From positions 1-27,565 of the forward strand of contig JAZNII010000111.1 of assembly GCA_045577415.1 (NCBI GenBank): 27,565 bases of DNA. Reading direction: 5' to 3'. The notes under the pieces were generated by a model. It made no database searches and was not told where the DNA came from. It saw nothing but the letters and a program-made list of their open reading frames with translations. Both the position numbers and the translations under genes were made by a program. This stretch comes from SVTX01 sp045577415 (GTDB lineage Bacteria > Bacillota > Clostridia > Oscillospirales > CAG-272). Each line of letters opens with the position of its first letter. The first letter of the stretch is position 1. This document shows positions 14,201 through 22,432 of this stretch, one piece after another.

Positions 14201-15040
14201 CTACTCTTTTTCGGAGACGGTGAAATCGGTTATTATCAACACGTATTTCAGACTGTTGAAATCAACCGCTAAAGAGACCGTAGCCTCCTTTGTGCGGAGA
14301 CTGTCGTTAGTTTTCACCTCGGTGACCTTGCCGATAAGCAAGCCCTCGGGATAAACGCTTCCGATACCGCTGGTATAGACGGCATCGTCCACCTCTACGT
14401 CGGCATCGGCTGAAAGATAGCCGAGATAACACTCTCCCTTGCCCTTCAAGGCAATATCTCCGCTGACGATACCTATTTCTCCGCTTCTGGGAATGAAAGC
14501 TCCGACCGAAGCCGATGCCTCGGGCAAGGCTCTTACCCGACACCAATTACTTCCCACCTCGCAGACAGACCCCACCAAGCCTTCCGACACGATGACCGCC
14601 ATTCCCACGTCAATTCCGTGGTCTCTGCCCTTATTGAGGGTCATGACCGTCATATAATTTTCGGACTCGGACCCGATTATCAGAGCTTCGGTCAGCTCAA
14701 AATCGGGGTAAAGCTTTTTGATACCGAGATATTCTTTAAGCCGCTCGTTTTCTTCCCTTACGCCGTTGGCGTCGGCAAGCTCGCCTTCAAGTCTGTTTAT
14801 CTCATCCTTGAGCTTCTCATTTTCCTCGTAGAGCTTATCGATAGCGGAAAAATACTTCTTAAATCCGTCTATTGAGTCGCCGATTACAACACCCGCGTAT
14901 CTGAAGGGTACCGAAACGGTATTTATAACGTCTCGAACAGGATCCGTCACTCCCATTGCCGAGAGCGTTGCGGTGAGAATTACCGCGAACACCGCTATCG
15001 ACAAGGCTGCGATGAAAAATTTATTTTTAAAAAATTTCAT
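14201..15040 (-). CDS. mreC: Rod shape-determining protein MreC
   Basis: A 279-residue MreC, the periplasmic-side scaffold of the elongasome. Order: short basic N terminus, one TM helix (about residues 8-29), a coiled coil (about 58-108; YEENEKLKDEINRLEGELAD and NERLKEYLGIKK), then the beta-barrel domain with MTLNKGRDHGIDVGMAVIV, EGLVGSV, GIVSGD and PEGLLIGKVTEV. ATG 15040 is preferred, with GGGG 6-7 nt upstream. A longer frame from GTG 15085 would begin inside a DnaA-box-like palindrome and add 15 residues before the membrane anchor. It lies between gyrB and mreD. Confidence 0.93.
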   Translation of the reverse strand: MKFFKNKFFIAALSIAVFAVILTATLSAMGVTDPVRDVINTVSVPFRYAGVVIGDSIDGFKKYFSAIDKLYEENEKLKDEINRLEGELADANGVREENERLKEYLGIKKLYPDFELTEALIIGSESENYMTVMTLNKGRDHGIDVGMAVIVSEGLVGSVCEVGSNWCRVRALPEASASVGAFIPRSGEIGIVSGDIALKGKGECYLGYLSADADVEVDDAVYTSGIGSVYPEGLLIGKVTEVKTNDSLRTKEATVSLAVDFNSLKYVLIITDFTVSEKE

Positions 15041-15077
15041 ATCGATCCCCAAGGTTCCGACAGAGTTTTCAACACAA

Positions 15078-15299
15078 GTTTCCACAGCCTGTGGAAAACT
15101 TTTTCTATGTGTAAAAGCTATGGATTTTTATGCTGAATTTCTGTCAGATCCTCAATTCAATTTTGTTTTTATCTTTTAAAATCAATAATTTCTGTTTTTT
15201 ATCCTTTAATTTTCCCGAATGTGGAAAACTCTGTTAATTATTTTAATCAGATAAAGTTTCAACATCCGAAATTTCACAAAACTCGAAAATTGTGGAAAA
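15078..15299. promoter_or_regulatory. Cluster of DnaA-box-like sites, gyrB-mreC intergenic region
   Basis: Three exact copies of TGTGGAAAA (reverse complement TTTTCCACA, one base from the DnaA box TTATCCACA) occur at 15090-15098, 15220-15228 and 15291-15299. GTTTCCACA at 15078-15086 is inverted against the first copy. The segment is AT-rich. It may be part of a dispersed oriC, or DnaA control of mreC. I see no convincing promoter for mreC here. Confidence 0.55.
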
Positions 15300-15303
15300 C
15301 CGA

Positions 15304-17277
15304 TCAAATATCAAGGTTCTCTGCCAAGCGCGCGTTCTGCTCGATAAATATACGTCTCGGCTCGACCTTGTCGCCCATAAGCAGAGAGAACATTTCGTCG
15401 CAAGCGATAGCGTCCTCGATAGTGACCTTGAGAATGGTTCTCGTGGAGGGGTCCATTGTGGTCTCCCAGAGCTGGTCTGCGTCCATCTCACCAAGACCCT
15501 TATATCTGTCGGCTTCGATGTTTGACGTGTTTCCGCTCTCACCCGCAAGCTCGGCGATATATTTGTCTCTTTCAGCGTCGGAGAACGCGTATCTCTCGTT
15601 GCCCTGCTTAGCACCCCTCTTATAGACCTTGTAAAGCGGAGGCTGGGCGAGATATACGTGACCTTCGTCTATAAGCTGACGCATGTGTCTGAAAAGGAAG
15701 GTCAAAAGCAGTATTCTGATGTGAGAACCGTCTACGTCCGCATCGGCCATGATGATTATCTTGCCGTAACGGAGCTTGGAAATATCAAATTCCTCTCCGA
15801 TACCGCAACCGAGCGCCTGAATGATCGGGATGAGCGAAAGGTTTCCGTAGACCTTGTCAACTCTCGTCTTTTCAACGTTAAGGACCTTACCACGCAGGGG
15901 CAATATAGCCTGGAATTTGGAGTTTCTTCCCTGCTTTGCGGAACCACCCGCAGAGTCTCCCTCGACTAAATAAAGCTCGGTGAGGGTCGCGTCCTTTTCC
16001 TGACAGTCCGCAAGCTTACCGGGAAGCGAGCTTCCTTCAAAGAGACCCTTACGTCTCGTTGCCTCTCTTGCCTTTCTTGCCGCCTCTCTTGCTCTCGACG
16101 CCGCAAGCGCCTTATCAAGGATAGCTCGTCCCGTTGAGGGGTTTTCCTCAAGATAATCGGCAAGCTTTTGGGATACCGTATTATCAACAAGGGTCCTTAT
16201 CTCACTGTTACCGAGCTTTGCCTTGGTCTGGCTCTCAAACTGCGCGTCCTCAAGCTTGACCGAAACGATAGCGCAAAGTCCCTCTCTTACGTCCTCGCCC
16301 GAAAGGTTCTTATCGCTGTCCTTAAGTATTCCGGCTTTTCTTCCGTAATCGTTGAGAACTCTCGTAAGAGCAGACTTGAAGCCTGTCTCGTGAGTACCGC
16401 CCTCGATAGTGTTCATGTTATTAGCGAAGGTCATAACGCACTCGTTATATCCGTCGTTATACTGGAGCGCTACCTCGCAGACACTGGTATTCTTCTCACC
16501 CCTCATATAAACCACGTCGGGGTGTACGGGTTCGTTATGTCTGGTCTCGGTCAGATACTCAACGAAGCTCTTGATACCGCCCTCAAACTGAAGCTCGTTG
16601 ACAACAGGCTCGTTTCCTCTGTCGTCAATGAGAACGATCTTAATGCCCGCGTTAAGGAAGCTCTGCTCTCTCATACGGTTGAGCAACGTCTCGTAATCAA
16701 ATACCGTCTCCTCGAATATTTCGGGGTCGGGCTTGAAGGTGACCTTAACGCCGTGGGGACGCTCGGGAGAATCTCCCTCACAGACGAATTTTCTCGCTAC
16801 AACGCCGCGTTCAAATCTTTCGGTATATCTCTTGCCCTCATAGCAGTCGTCAAGCTCTACCCACAAAGAAAGCGCGTTTACGACCGATGCACCAACGCCG
16901 TGGAGACCGCCCGCGATCTTATATCCGCCGCCGCCGAATTTTCCGCCCGCGTGAAGAATGGTATAAACTACCTCGGGCGTAGGAATACCCTCCTTGGGGT
17001 GGATTCCTGCGGGGATTCCTCGACCGTTATCCTCAACGGTCACGCTGTTATCATAGTTGAGCGTTACCGTGATCTGGTCGCAATATCCCGCCAGAGCCTC
17101 GTCGATAGAGTTGTCTACGATCTCGTAAACGAGATGGTGAAGTCCGCGGATAGAGGTAGTACCGATATACATACCCGGTCTCTTTCTTACCGCTTCAAGT
17201 CCTTCAAGCACCTGGATCTCGTTTTCGCCGTAATGCTGCTCACTCATTTCTTCCTGTCTTTTGATCTCTTCAGACAT
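15304..17277 (-). CDS. gyrB: DNA gyrase subunit B
   Basis: A 657-residue GyrB, the ATPase subunit of gyrase. The GHKL ATPase domain shows EIVDNSIDEALAGY, EDNGRGIPAGIHP and GGLHGVGASVVNALS. The transducer is followed by the TOPRIM domain with ELYLVEGDSAGGSAKQGR, ILPLRGKVLNVEK and IMADADVDGSHI. The C-terminal segment has RYKGLGEMDADQLWETTMDP and ends RRIFIEQNARLAENLDI. The start at 17277 has AGGTAGG about 8 nt upstream. Length is typical for the Gram-positive form without the proteobacterial insert. It follows remB by 50 nt and precedes mreC. Confidence 0.97.
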   Translation of the reverse strand: MSEEIKRQEEMSEQHYGENEIQVLEGLEAVRKRPGMYIGTTSIRGLHHLVYEIVDNSIDEALAGYCDQITVTLNYDNSVTVEDNGRGIPAGIHPKEGIPTPEVVYTILHAGGKFGGGGYKIAGGLHGVGASVVNALSLWVELDDCYEGKRYTERFERGVVARKFVCEGDSPERPHGVKVTFKPDPEIFEETVFDYETLLNRMREQSFLNAGIKIVLIDDRGNEPVVNELQFEGGIKSFVEYLTETRHNEPVHPDVVYMRGEKNTSVCEVALQYNDGYNECVMTFANNMNTIEGGTHETGFKSALTRVLNDYGRKAGILKDSDKNLSGEDVREGLCAIVSVKLEDAQFESQTKAKLGNSEIRTLVDNTVSQKLADYLEENPSTGRAILDKALAASRAREAARKAREATRRKGLFEGSSLPGKLADCQEKDATLTELYLVEGDSAGGSAKQGRNSKFQAILPLRGKVLNVEKTRVDKVYGNLSLIPIIQALGCGIGEEFDISKLRYGKIIIMADADVDGSHIRILLLTFLFRHMRQLIDEGHVYLAQPPLYKVYKRGAKQGNERYAFSDAERDKYIAELAGESGNTSNIEADRYKGLGEMDADQLWETTMDPSTRTILKVTIEDAIACDEMFSLLMGDKVEPRRIFIEQNARLAENLDI

Positions 17278-17327
17278 TTTTATACCTACCTTTTCAAAAT
17301 TGACCTTGCTAATCTGATAATTAATAT

Positions 17328-17582
17328 TTATAAGTTATTTTCCGTTCTTCCCAAAAGAGCCTGAGTGGATATCTGGGAAAAGCAGATCATATATTTTCCG
17401 TTTTCTTTATAGAGAATAAAGGATTTCGGGATTTCGTCCTTTGCCGACACGACCAAAGACGCTCTCTCGGCGTCGGAAAGAAATTTTCTCGTTATACCCG
17501 AAACGGTGCATCTGTCCATATCGAATATCCCCAAAATATCCTTTTCCCTTATGTTTTTGTTATTTCCTGCGTGAAGATACAT
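17328..17582 (-). CDS. remB: RemB/YaaB-like DUF370 family protein
   Basis: An 84-residue protein between recF and gyrB, the position of yaaB/remB in Bacillus subtilis. It has the family's features: MYLHAGNN at the N terminus, a KDILGIFDMD strand-turn, then SFILYKENGKYMICFSQIS, ending in RTENN. In Bacillus the Rem proteins are linked to biofilm matrix gene regulation and bind DNA; that role is not shown here. The start lies 13 nt after the recF stop, so it is likely cotranscribed. Position and motifs agree, so the call is fairly firm, but function in this organism is inferred. Confidence 0.85.
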   Translation of the reverse strand: MYLHAGNNKNIREKDILGIFDMDRCTVSGITRKFLSDAERASLVVSAKDEIPKSFILYKENGKYMICFSQISTQALLGRTENNL

Positions 17583-17595
17583 ATTTTACCTCACA

Positions 17596-18708
17596 TTACA
17601 TAACTTCAAATCTGCCGTTCTTGACCGATATAAGTCTGTCGGCTTGGATCAAGCTGCTCTCGCAACAGGTCAATATCACCTGCTTGTCCGCAAGACTTGA
17701 CAAGAGATACTGACGTCTGCCAAAGTCAAGCTCGCTCAGAACGTCGTCAAATAAGAATACGGGGTAATCGCCGCCGCACTCATCTCTGACGATCTCGCCC
17801 TCAGCAAGCTTCAAGGCAAGAGACAGCGACCTCTGTTGACCCTGCGAGGCGAAAATTCGCGCTCTGTTGCCGTTTAAATTGATTTCTATATCGTCCTTGT
17901 GAATTCCCCACAATGTGGCTCCTGCGCCGATCTCACGGTCGTGGTGGCTGAAATAAAGGCTTCTGTATGCCTCTCTGCACCTATCAACGTCGAGGCACTC
18001 GTCCTCTGTCAGCTTGCAGGATGATATATATTCAAGCTCGGGCAGCTCTCGCTCTCCCGTCATGTCTGAAAAGCATTTTGCCACGTATTTTTTTAGCTTT
18101 TCGACGTATTTTACTCTGTATCCCGTAATTATCGCCGCCTCGTGCGCCAGCTGCTCGGAAAACAGATCAACGGTGGAATCAAAAGCGTCTCTGTTTTCTT
18201 CCGCATCACGTATCAGCGCGTTTCGCTCCTTCAATATCGTCGCGTACCTCTGAAGCGATTTCATATAAAGCGGACGTATCTGCGAAATTGCTACATCAAG
18301 AAAGTTTCTTCTCAGCGCGGGACCCTCTTTTATGATCGACAGATGCTCGGGACAGAAAAGCACCACCTTAAAGCTTCCTACCATGTCCGATGTCCTTGTG
18401 ACCTTCAGTCCGTTCTGCTCTACCCTCTTTGCACGTCTGTCCGAAAACACTCGCATGGTTATTTCCATGTCTCTCGTATCGTCGGTGTATCGGTTCTTGA
18501 TAAGACAAAATTCTTCGCCAAACCGTATAGTGTCCTTATCGGTCCCCTGCCTGAAGCTCTTACCGAGAGCCGTCATATATATAGCCTCAAGTAAATTTGT
18601 CTTTCCCTGCGCGTTCTCTCCTATCAGCACGTTAGTACCCGGACAAAACTCAACGTTTGCCGATCCTATATTTCTGAAATTTTCAACACATATATTTCGG
18701 CAAAACAT
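17596..18708 (-). CDS. recF: DNA replication and repair protein RecF
   Basis: A 370-residue SMC-like ATPase that helps load RecA at single-strand gaps. The N terminus begins NICVENFRNIGSANVEF, followed by Walker A GENAQGKTNLLEAIY. The signature motif is FASQGQQRSLSLALKLAEG, and Walker B with the D-loop is VFLFDDVLSELD, then the switch-like SLADKQVILTCCES. All key elements are present. It lies downstream of dnaN after an unusual 439-bp gap full of repeats. The small S4-domain gene (yaaA) often found between dnaN and recF is absent. Confidence 0.96.
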   Translation of the reverse strand: MFCRNICVENFRNIGSANVEFCPGTNVLIGENAQGKTNLLEAIYMTALGKSFRQGTDKDTIRFGEEFCLIKNRYTDDTRDMEITMRVFSDRRAKRVEQNGLKVTRTSDMVGSFKVVLFCPEHLSIIKEGPALRRNFLDVAISQIRPLYMKSLQRYATILKERNALIRDAEENRDAFDSTVDLFSEQLAHEAAIITGYRVKYVEKLKKYVAKCFSDMTGERELPELEYISSCKLTEDECLDVDRCREAYRSLYFSHHDREIGAGATLWGIHKDDIEINLNGNRARIFASQGQQRSLSLALKLAEGEIVRDECGGDYPVFLFDDVLSELDFGRRQYLLSSLADKQVILTCCESSLIQADRLISVKNGRFEVM

Positions 18709-18728
18709 TCTTTTTTTCCTTTCTTTTA

Positions 18729-18780
18729 GGGGATGCGGGGATGCGGGGGTGCGAGGGATGCGAAGTATGCGGGGGATGCG
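18729..18780. repeat. Degenerate GGGGATGC tandem repeat upstream of recF
   Basis: About six units of GGGGATGC, drifting to GGGGGTGC, GAGGGATGC and GAAGTATGC, run head to tail immediately upstream of the recF start region. G-runs of 4-5 recur, so one strand could form a G-quadruplex. Confidence 0.65.
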
Positions 18781-18787
18781 ATTTCCG

Positions 18788-18822
18788 CTTTTTCGAGAAA
18801 AAGCTTGGCAAAAAGCTTCCCG
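18788..18822 (+). repeat. Dispersed palindromic repeat, left copy
   Basis: CTTTTTCGAGAAAAAG followed by CTTGGCAAAAAGCTTCCCG. The same sequence in inverted orientation lies at 19082-19120, so the two copies flank the segment 18823-19081. Related copies are at 2551-2612 and 26834-26865. Confidence 0.65.
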
Positions 18823-18981
18823 AAATTTTTTAGGTCCTTTTAGGGTGTCGCAGGATTTTTCGCTCCTTCGTCGCTAAAAAAATCCCTCACTGTCGTTTTT
18901 GTATTGATAGGGTATTGAACCCAAGACATTTTATCTAACTTTAACTTAAAGTTACTTTAATTTTAGTTGAATTTTATCGGC

Positions 18982-19073
18982 TGGGTTCTAAACTGTTGCA
19001 ACACGGAATGGGCGAGCAGGCTGAAATTTCACAAGTGAAATTTCAGCGTCACTCCACGGCAGTTAGAACCCCC
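18982..19073. repeat. Nested inverted repeat between recF and dnaN
   Basis: Outer arms are GGGTTCTAAACTG on the left and CAGTTAGAACCC on the right, complementary except for one bulged base. Inside is a perfect palindrome with 13-bp arms, GCTGAAATTTCAC (19020-19032) and GTGAAATTTCAGC (19035-19047). No ORF is present. It could be a miniature element or an RNA hairpin. Confidence 0.6.
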
Positions 19074-19081
19074 TTTTCCGG

Positions 19082-19120
19082 GAAGCTTTTTGGCTCCACC
19101 TTTTTCTCGAAAAAGGTGGA
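19082..19120 (-). terminator. Palindromic repeat, right copy; possible dnaN terminator
   Basis: TCCACCTTTTT (19095-19105) pairs perfectly with AAAAAGGTGGA (19110-19120) around CTCG. GGAAGCTTTTTGG precedes it. It lies 28 nt after the dnaN stop and could terminate dnaN transcripts. No good U tract follows, so it may be only a repeat copy. Confidence 0.5.
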
Positions 19121-19147
19121 AACTATAAACATTCGCTAACTACTCTC

Positions 19148-20296
19148 TTAATCTCTTGTTCTTATGGGAAGGAGCATAAACAGCTCTCTGCCGGACTCGT
19201 CGTCGCAGGGCTCGACGTTTATGCCCATTAAAGGAGAGGACATCGAGAGCTTGACTTTTTCGCTTCTGCAAGCTCTGATACTGTCGATCAAGAATCTGTT
19301 ATTGAAAGCGATAGAAATATTGTCGCCGACATGGTCAACGTTTATCTCGTCGTAAATGCTGCCTGCGGAGGAAACTGCCGAAACCTTGAGTATATCATCG
19401 CAGACCTCGACCCTTACGTGAGAGCGAACGCTGCCCGCAATTCTTTCCTCGGTAATAAGAGAAGCCTTTTCAAGAGCGGCAAGCAGCTCCTGCTTGGACG
19501 CAACTACCTCGATCTTGTGATTTTTGATAATAATGCTGTTGTAATTGACGAATTCGCCAACGATAAGTCTCGTAAAGAAAATAAGATCCTCGAAAGCGAT
19601 GACCATGTTCTTGTGGCTCATGTAGACGGTGACCACGTCCTCATCGTCATCGGAAAGCAGCTTTGTAAGCTCGTTTACAGACTTAACGGGAACGATAAAG
19701 GAGAAATCAACTCCTCTTTCGGAATTTTCAAGCTTTTTAAGCTCGGACTCGGCATTACAAACCGCGAGCTTAAATCCGTCGCAAGCAACTACGTTGATCT
19801 CGCCCTCAGAAGTCTTGATAAAGCAACCGTTGAGAACGGGTCTGGGTTCATTTACACCCATAGCGTAAGAGATCTTGGCAAGCATCTTCTTAAGCTGTGC
19901 TTGATTTACAACAAATCCCTTTTCAGAGATCAGATCGGGGATCTCGGGGAAATCCTCCGCTTTAAGCGCGCCCGTTCTGTGAGAGCTTTTTCCGCACTCA
20001 AAGAGAACGCCAAGCTTCTCGTCAACGGTCAAGGTTATCTCCTCGCCGTCCATTACCTTCAAGGTCTGATTGAATTTCTGCGCGTTGATGATATAAGAGC
20101 CTTGCTCTTGTACGTCGCAATCCACAGTGATCTTCATTCCCTTTTCAAGGTCGAACGCGGTCATTGTGCAGCTGTCGGACGAATTAGCCTCGATAAGTAT
20201 ACCCTCAACCGCGGTAAGAGTACTCTTACCCGAAACTACGCTCATAAGAGGAGCGATCTTGTTGCTTATTTCCTGTCTGTTGAATGTTATCTTCAT
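19148..20296 (-). CDS. dnaN: DNA polymerase III subunit beta (sliding clamp)
   Basis: A 382-residue beta clamp, the ring that tethers the replicative polymerase to DNA. The start MKITFNRQEISNKI is at ATG 20296, with AAGGAGG 6-7 nt upstream. An in-frame extension of 15 residues to 20341 has no support. The three clamp subdomains are recognisable: GILIEANSSD and the VDEKLGVLFECG strand, the central PVLNGCFIKTS followed by ACDGFKLAVCNAE, and the C-terminal FNNRFLIDSIRA, ending LMGINVEP and FMLLPIRTRD. It follows dnaA after a 384-bp intergenic region with DnaA boxes. Confidence 0.97.
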   Translation of the reverse strand: MKITFNRQEISNKIAPLMSVVSGKSTLTAVEGILIEANSSDSCTMTAFDLEKGMKITVDCDVQEQGSYIINAQKFNQTLKVMDGEEITLTVDEKLGVLFECGKSSHRTGALKAEDFPEIPDLISEKGFVVNQAQLKKMLAKISYAMGVNEPRPVLNGCFIKTSEGEINVVACDGFKLAVCNAESELKKLENSERGVDFSFIVPVKSVNELTKLLSDDDEDVVTVYMSHKNMVIAFEDLIFFTRLIVGEFVNYNSIIIKNHKIEVVASKQELLAALEKASLITEERIAGSVRSHVRVEVCDDILKVSAVSSAGSIYDEINVDHVGDNISIAFNNRFLIDSIRACRSEKVKLSMSSPLMGINVEPCDDESGRELFMLLPIRTRD

Positions 20297-20378
20297 AAAA
20301 ACCTCCTTGTTAGCCGACCGTCTCTGTTTTTTGACGCGCACGCGCGATAGAAAGAACGATTGACTGATTTATTGAAAG

Positions 20379-20407
20379 AATATAGTATCAGTAATATAGG
20401 TCGCCAA
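20379..20407 (-). promoter_or_regulatory. Candidate dnaN promoter
   Basis: On the - strand, -35 TTGGCG (20407-20402), 17-nt spacer, -10 TATATT (20384-20379). A DnaA-box-like TGTGGAAAA lies directly upstream at 20410-20418. Confidence 0.5.
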
Positions 20408-20409
20408 AT

Positions 20410-20620
20410 TGTGGAAAACTACGTTTTTCTTATACTCCGTAAAGGATGCGTCTCCACAAACAAATGTCGAATAAATGAGAACAATTTGGGATAATTTTCT
20501 TGAAAAGTCAAAAGAATATCGGTTTTTTTGCTGCAAAAAGCAAGATTTTTTTATTTTTGTAATTTAAACCGATAATTTTTAGTTTTCCACATTTTAAAAA
20601 CAATGTTGAAAAGTGGAAAA
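20410..20620. promoter_or_regulatory. dnaA-dnaN intergenic DnaA-box region, probable oriC
   Basis: Between dnaA and dnaN are TGTGGAAAA (20410-20418), TTTTCCACA (20583-20591) and AGTGGAAAA (20612-20620), all one or two bases from the DnaA box. A very AT-rich stretch (20520-20580) is bracketed by inverted arms TATCGGTTT (20517-20525) and AAACCGATA (20566-20574). This position is the usual incC-like origin half in Bacillota. Perfect TTATCCACA boxes are not seen. Confidence 0.65.
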
Positions 20621-20680
20621 TAATAGATCTTGCTTGATCTTAAAAGGATAACGGAAATGAAAAGCTGTTGAAAAGAAAAT

Positions 20681-22081
20681 TTAATCCTTGATCTCCTTGA
20701 TCAGTTCGTTTATTTCTATCTCAATAGCGGGAGACGATGCTATTTTTTTCTCTATTGCGTCGATCGAGGAAATAACGGTCGAGTGGTCTCTGTTGAAAAG
20801 CTTTCCGATGTTGGGGAGAGACATCTCGGTGATCGTTCTTATAAGGTAGATCGCAATATGTCTCGCCTGCGCCACGTCCTTAACTCTCGACTTGCCTACA
20901 AGCTCCGCCTTGCTGACGTCGTATTTTTTCTCAATAGCGGCAAATATCTTATCGACAGTAACTCCAACAGGCTCAGCTCCGCCAAGCAGCTCGGTCATGA
21001 TGTTCTTTGCTCTCTCAAGGGTTATCTCGTTGCCCTCAAGGAATTTGATCGCCACAAGCTTTTTGACCGCTCCCTCGATCTGACGTATGTGAGAACGGAG
21101 ATTTTCGGCAAGATATGTGATAATCTCGTCAGACACCGTAATTCCTGCCTGTGAGATCTTGTTCTTAAAGATCGCTATACGAAGCTCAAGATCGGGCGGC
21201 TGAATATCTGCGATAAGTCCCCACTCAAATCTTGTCTTAAGTCTGTCCTCAAGAGTTTTAATGTCCTTGGGAGGACGGTCGGAGGTCAGAATGATCTGCT
21301 TGCCCTCCTCATAAAGCGCGTTGAAGGTGTGGAAGAACTCCTCCTGTGTTGATTCCTTGCCCGCGATAAACTGAATATCGTCGATAAGTAGAACGTCGCA
21401 GGTCCTGTATTTGTCTCTGAATTTTTTCATCGACTTTTTAGCCAGACTTTCGATCATCTGATTTGTAAAATCCTCACCCTTTATGTAGATGATGTTTGCG
21501 AAAGGATTTTTGATCTTGATCTCGTTTGTGACCGCGTAAAGCAGGTGGGTTTTACCAAGACCGCTGGGTCCGTAAATAAAGAGAGGGTTGTAATCCTGCG
21601 CGGGACGGTCGGCAACGGCAATACATGCCGCGTGAGCGAACTTATTTGAGCTTCCTACGATAAAATTATCGAAGGTGTATTCAAAATTGACCGTCGGCAT
21701 AGTAGAGCCGATCACAGGCGGAATAAATCTATCGAATATCGATGATATTATGTCTTTGGACTCTCTTTCGGGCATAATATCCTCGTTTGCTATCTGATTG
21801 CGGATCTTTTCAATATTAACAGAAGGATTTTTCGACTCGACCACGATCTTAATATCGAATCCCATAAATTCAGTGAAAACTTCTTCAAGCTGTTTTACGT
21901 ATTTTTCCTTGATTATTTTCATTTTGAATTCGGACGTGGTTTTCATCGTAAGAGTATTTCCCGAAAAAGAAACTATTTCCAGGTCGCCGAACCAAAGATT
22001 CATAGCCGTACTGCTGAGCTGAAGCTTAAGACTATCCTGAACCATGGACCATATTTCATTTATTTCTTTCAAATAATCCAT
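20681..22081 (-). CDS. dnaA: Chromosomal replication initiator protein DnaA
   Basis: A 466-residue DnaA, the AAA+ initiator that melts oriC. Domain I starts MDYLKEINEIWSMVQDSL. Domain III has Walker A GPSGLGKTHLL, Walker B LLIDDIQFIAGKE, and sensor I region ILTSDRPPKDI. Domain IV carries the DNA-binding helix-turn-helix KDVAQARHIAIYLIR and NRDHSTV. Start at ATG 22081 with AAAGGA 6 nt upstream; a 32-residue in-frame extension is hydrophobic, AT-rich leader sequence and not coding. A consensus promoter is at 22149-22177. It stands upstream of dnaN and next to the rplA terminator. Confidence 0.97.
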   Translation of the reverse strand: MDYLKEINEIWSMVQDSLKLQLSSTAMNLWFGDLEIVSFSGNTLTMKTTSEFKMKIIKEKYVKQLEEVFTEFMGFDIKIVVESKNPSVNIEKIRNQIANEDIMPERESKDIISSIFDRFIPPVIGSTMPTVNFEYTFDNFIVGSSNKFAHAACIAVADRPAQDYNPLFIYGPSGLGKTHLLYAVTNEIKIKNPFANIIYIKGEDFTNQMIESLAKKSMKKFRDKYRTCDVLLIDDIQFIAGKESTQEEFFHTFNALYEEGKQIILTSDRPPKDIKTLEDRLKTRFEWGLIADIQPPDLELRIAIFKNKISQAGITVSDEIITYLAENLRSHIRQIEGAVKKLVAIKFLEGNEITLERAKNIMTELLGGAEPVGVTVDKIFAAIEKKYDVSKAELVGKSRVKDVAQARHIAIYLIRTITEMSLPNIGKLFNRDHSTVISSIDAIEKKIASSPAIEIEINELIKEIKD

Positions 22082-22148
22082 AAAAAATCCTTTCTTTGTT
22101 TTTGTCCTTAATATTATAATTATTAATATTAATATAATATATAGCACA

Positions 22149-22177
22149 ATTATATCATATTTTTCACTCTTTTTCAA
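22149..22177 (-). promoter_or_regulatory. dnaA promoter
   Basis: On the - strand, -35 TTGAAA (22177-22172), 17-nt spacer, -10 TATAAT (22154-22149), giving a leader of about 60 nt. The rest of 22178-22384 is AT-rich, with one DnaA-like TCTCCACA near 22294-22303 and no gene. Confidence 0.75.
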
Positions 22178-22384
22178 GTCCCATTGTCGTTGTAAATCAC
22201 CGAATTTTCTTTATTTTATAAGGATTTTTTTAAAATTTACATTTTTTTAACATTTTCATTTTAAGAATTAGCTGAAAACACGAAAAATTGACTCTCTCCA
22301 CAATGGAAAAAGCCGATTTTTGAGTGGTTTATTTATTGATTGTCTGGGTTAAATCAAAATTTAACTTAATAAACTTAAAAACAC

Positions 22385-22411
22385 AAAAAGAACGGATCAA
22401 ACGATCCGTTC
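22385..22411 (-). terminator. Terminator after rplA
   Basis: GAACGGATC (22390-22398) pairs perfectly with GATCCGTTC (22403-22411) around AAAC. On the - strand it is followed by TTTTTGTGTTTTT. It ends the rpmG-secE-nusG-rplK-rplA transcript 21 nt after the rplA stop. Confidence 0.9.
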
Positions 22412-22432
22412 CTTTTATATCAACTCAAATTA

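Noticed and set aside
15041..15085. Upstream GTG start for mreC
   Set aside because: It adds 15 residues before the membrane anchor, starts inside a DnaA-box-like palindrome and has no better ribosome binding site than ATG 15040.
16168..17364. 398-residue + strand frame opposite gyrB
   Set aside because: Shadow frame of gyrB; composition is the complement of GyrB codons and no domain is visible.
22082..22177. 32-residue N-terminal extension of DnaA
   Set aside because: It is AT-rich promoter and leader DNA containing the -10 and -35; ATG 22081 has a good ribosome binding site.
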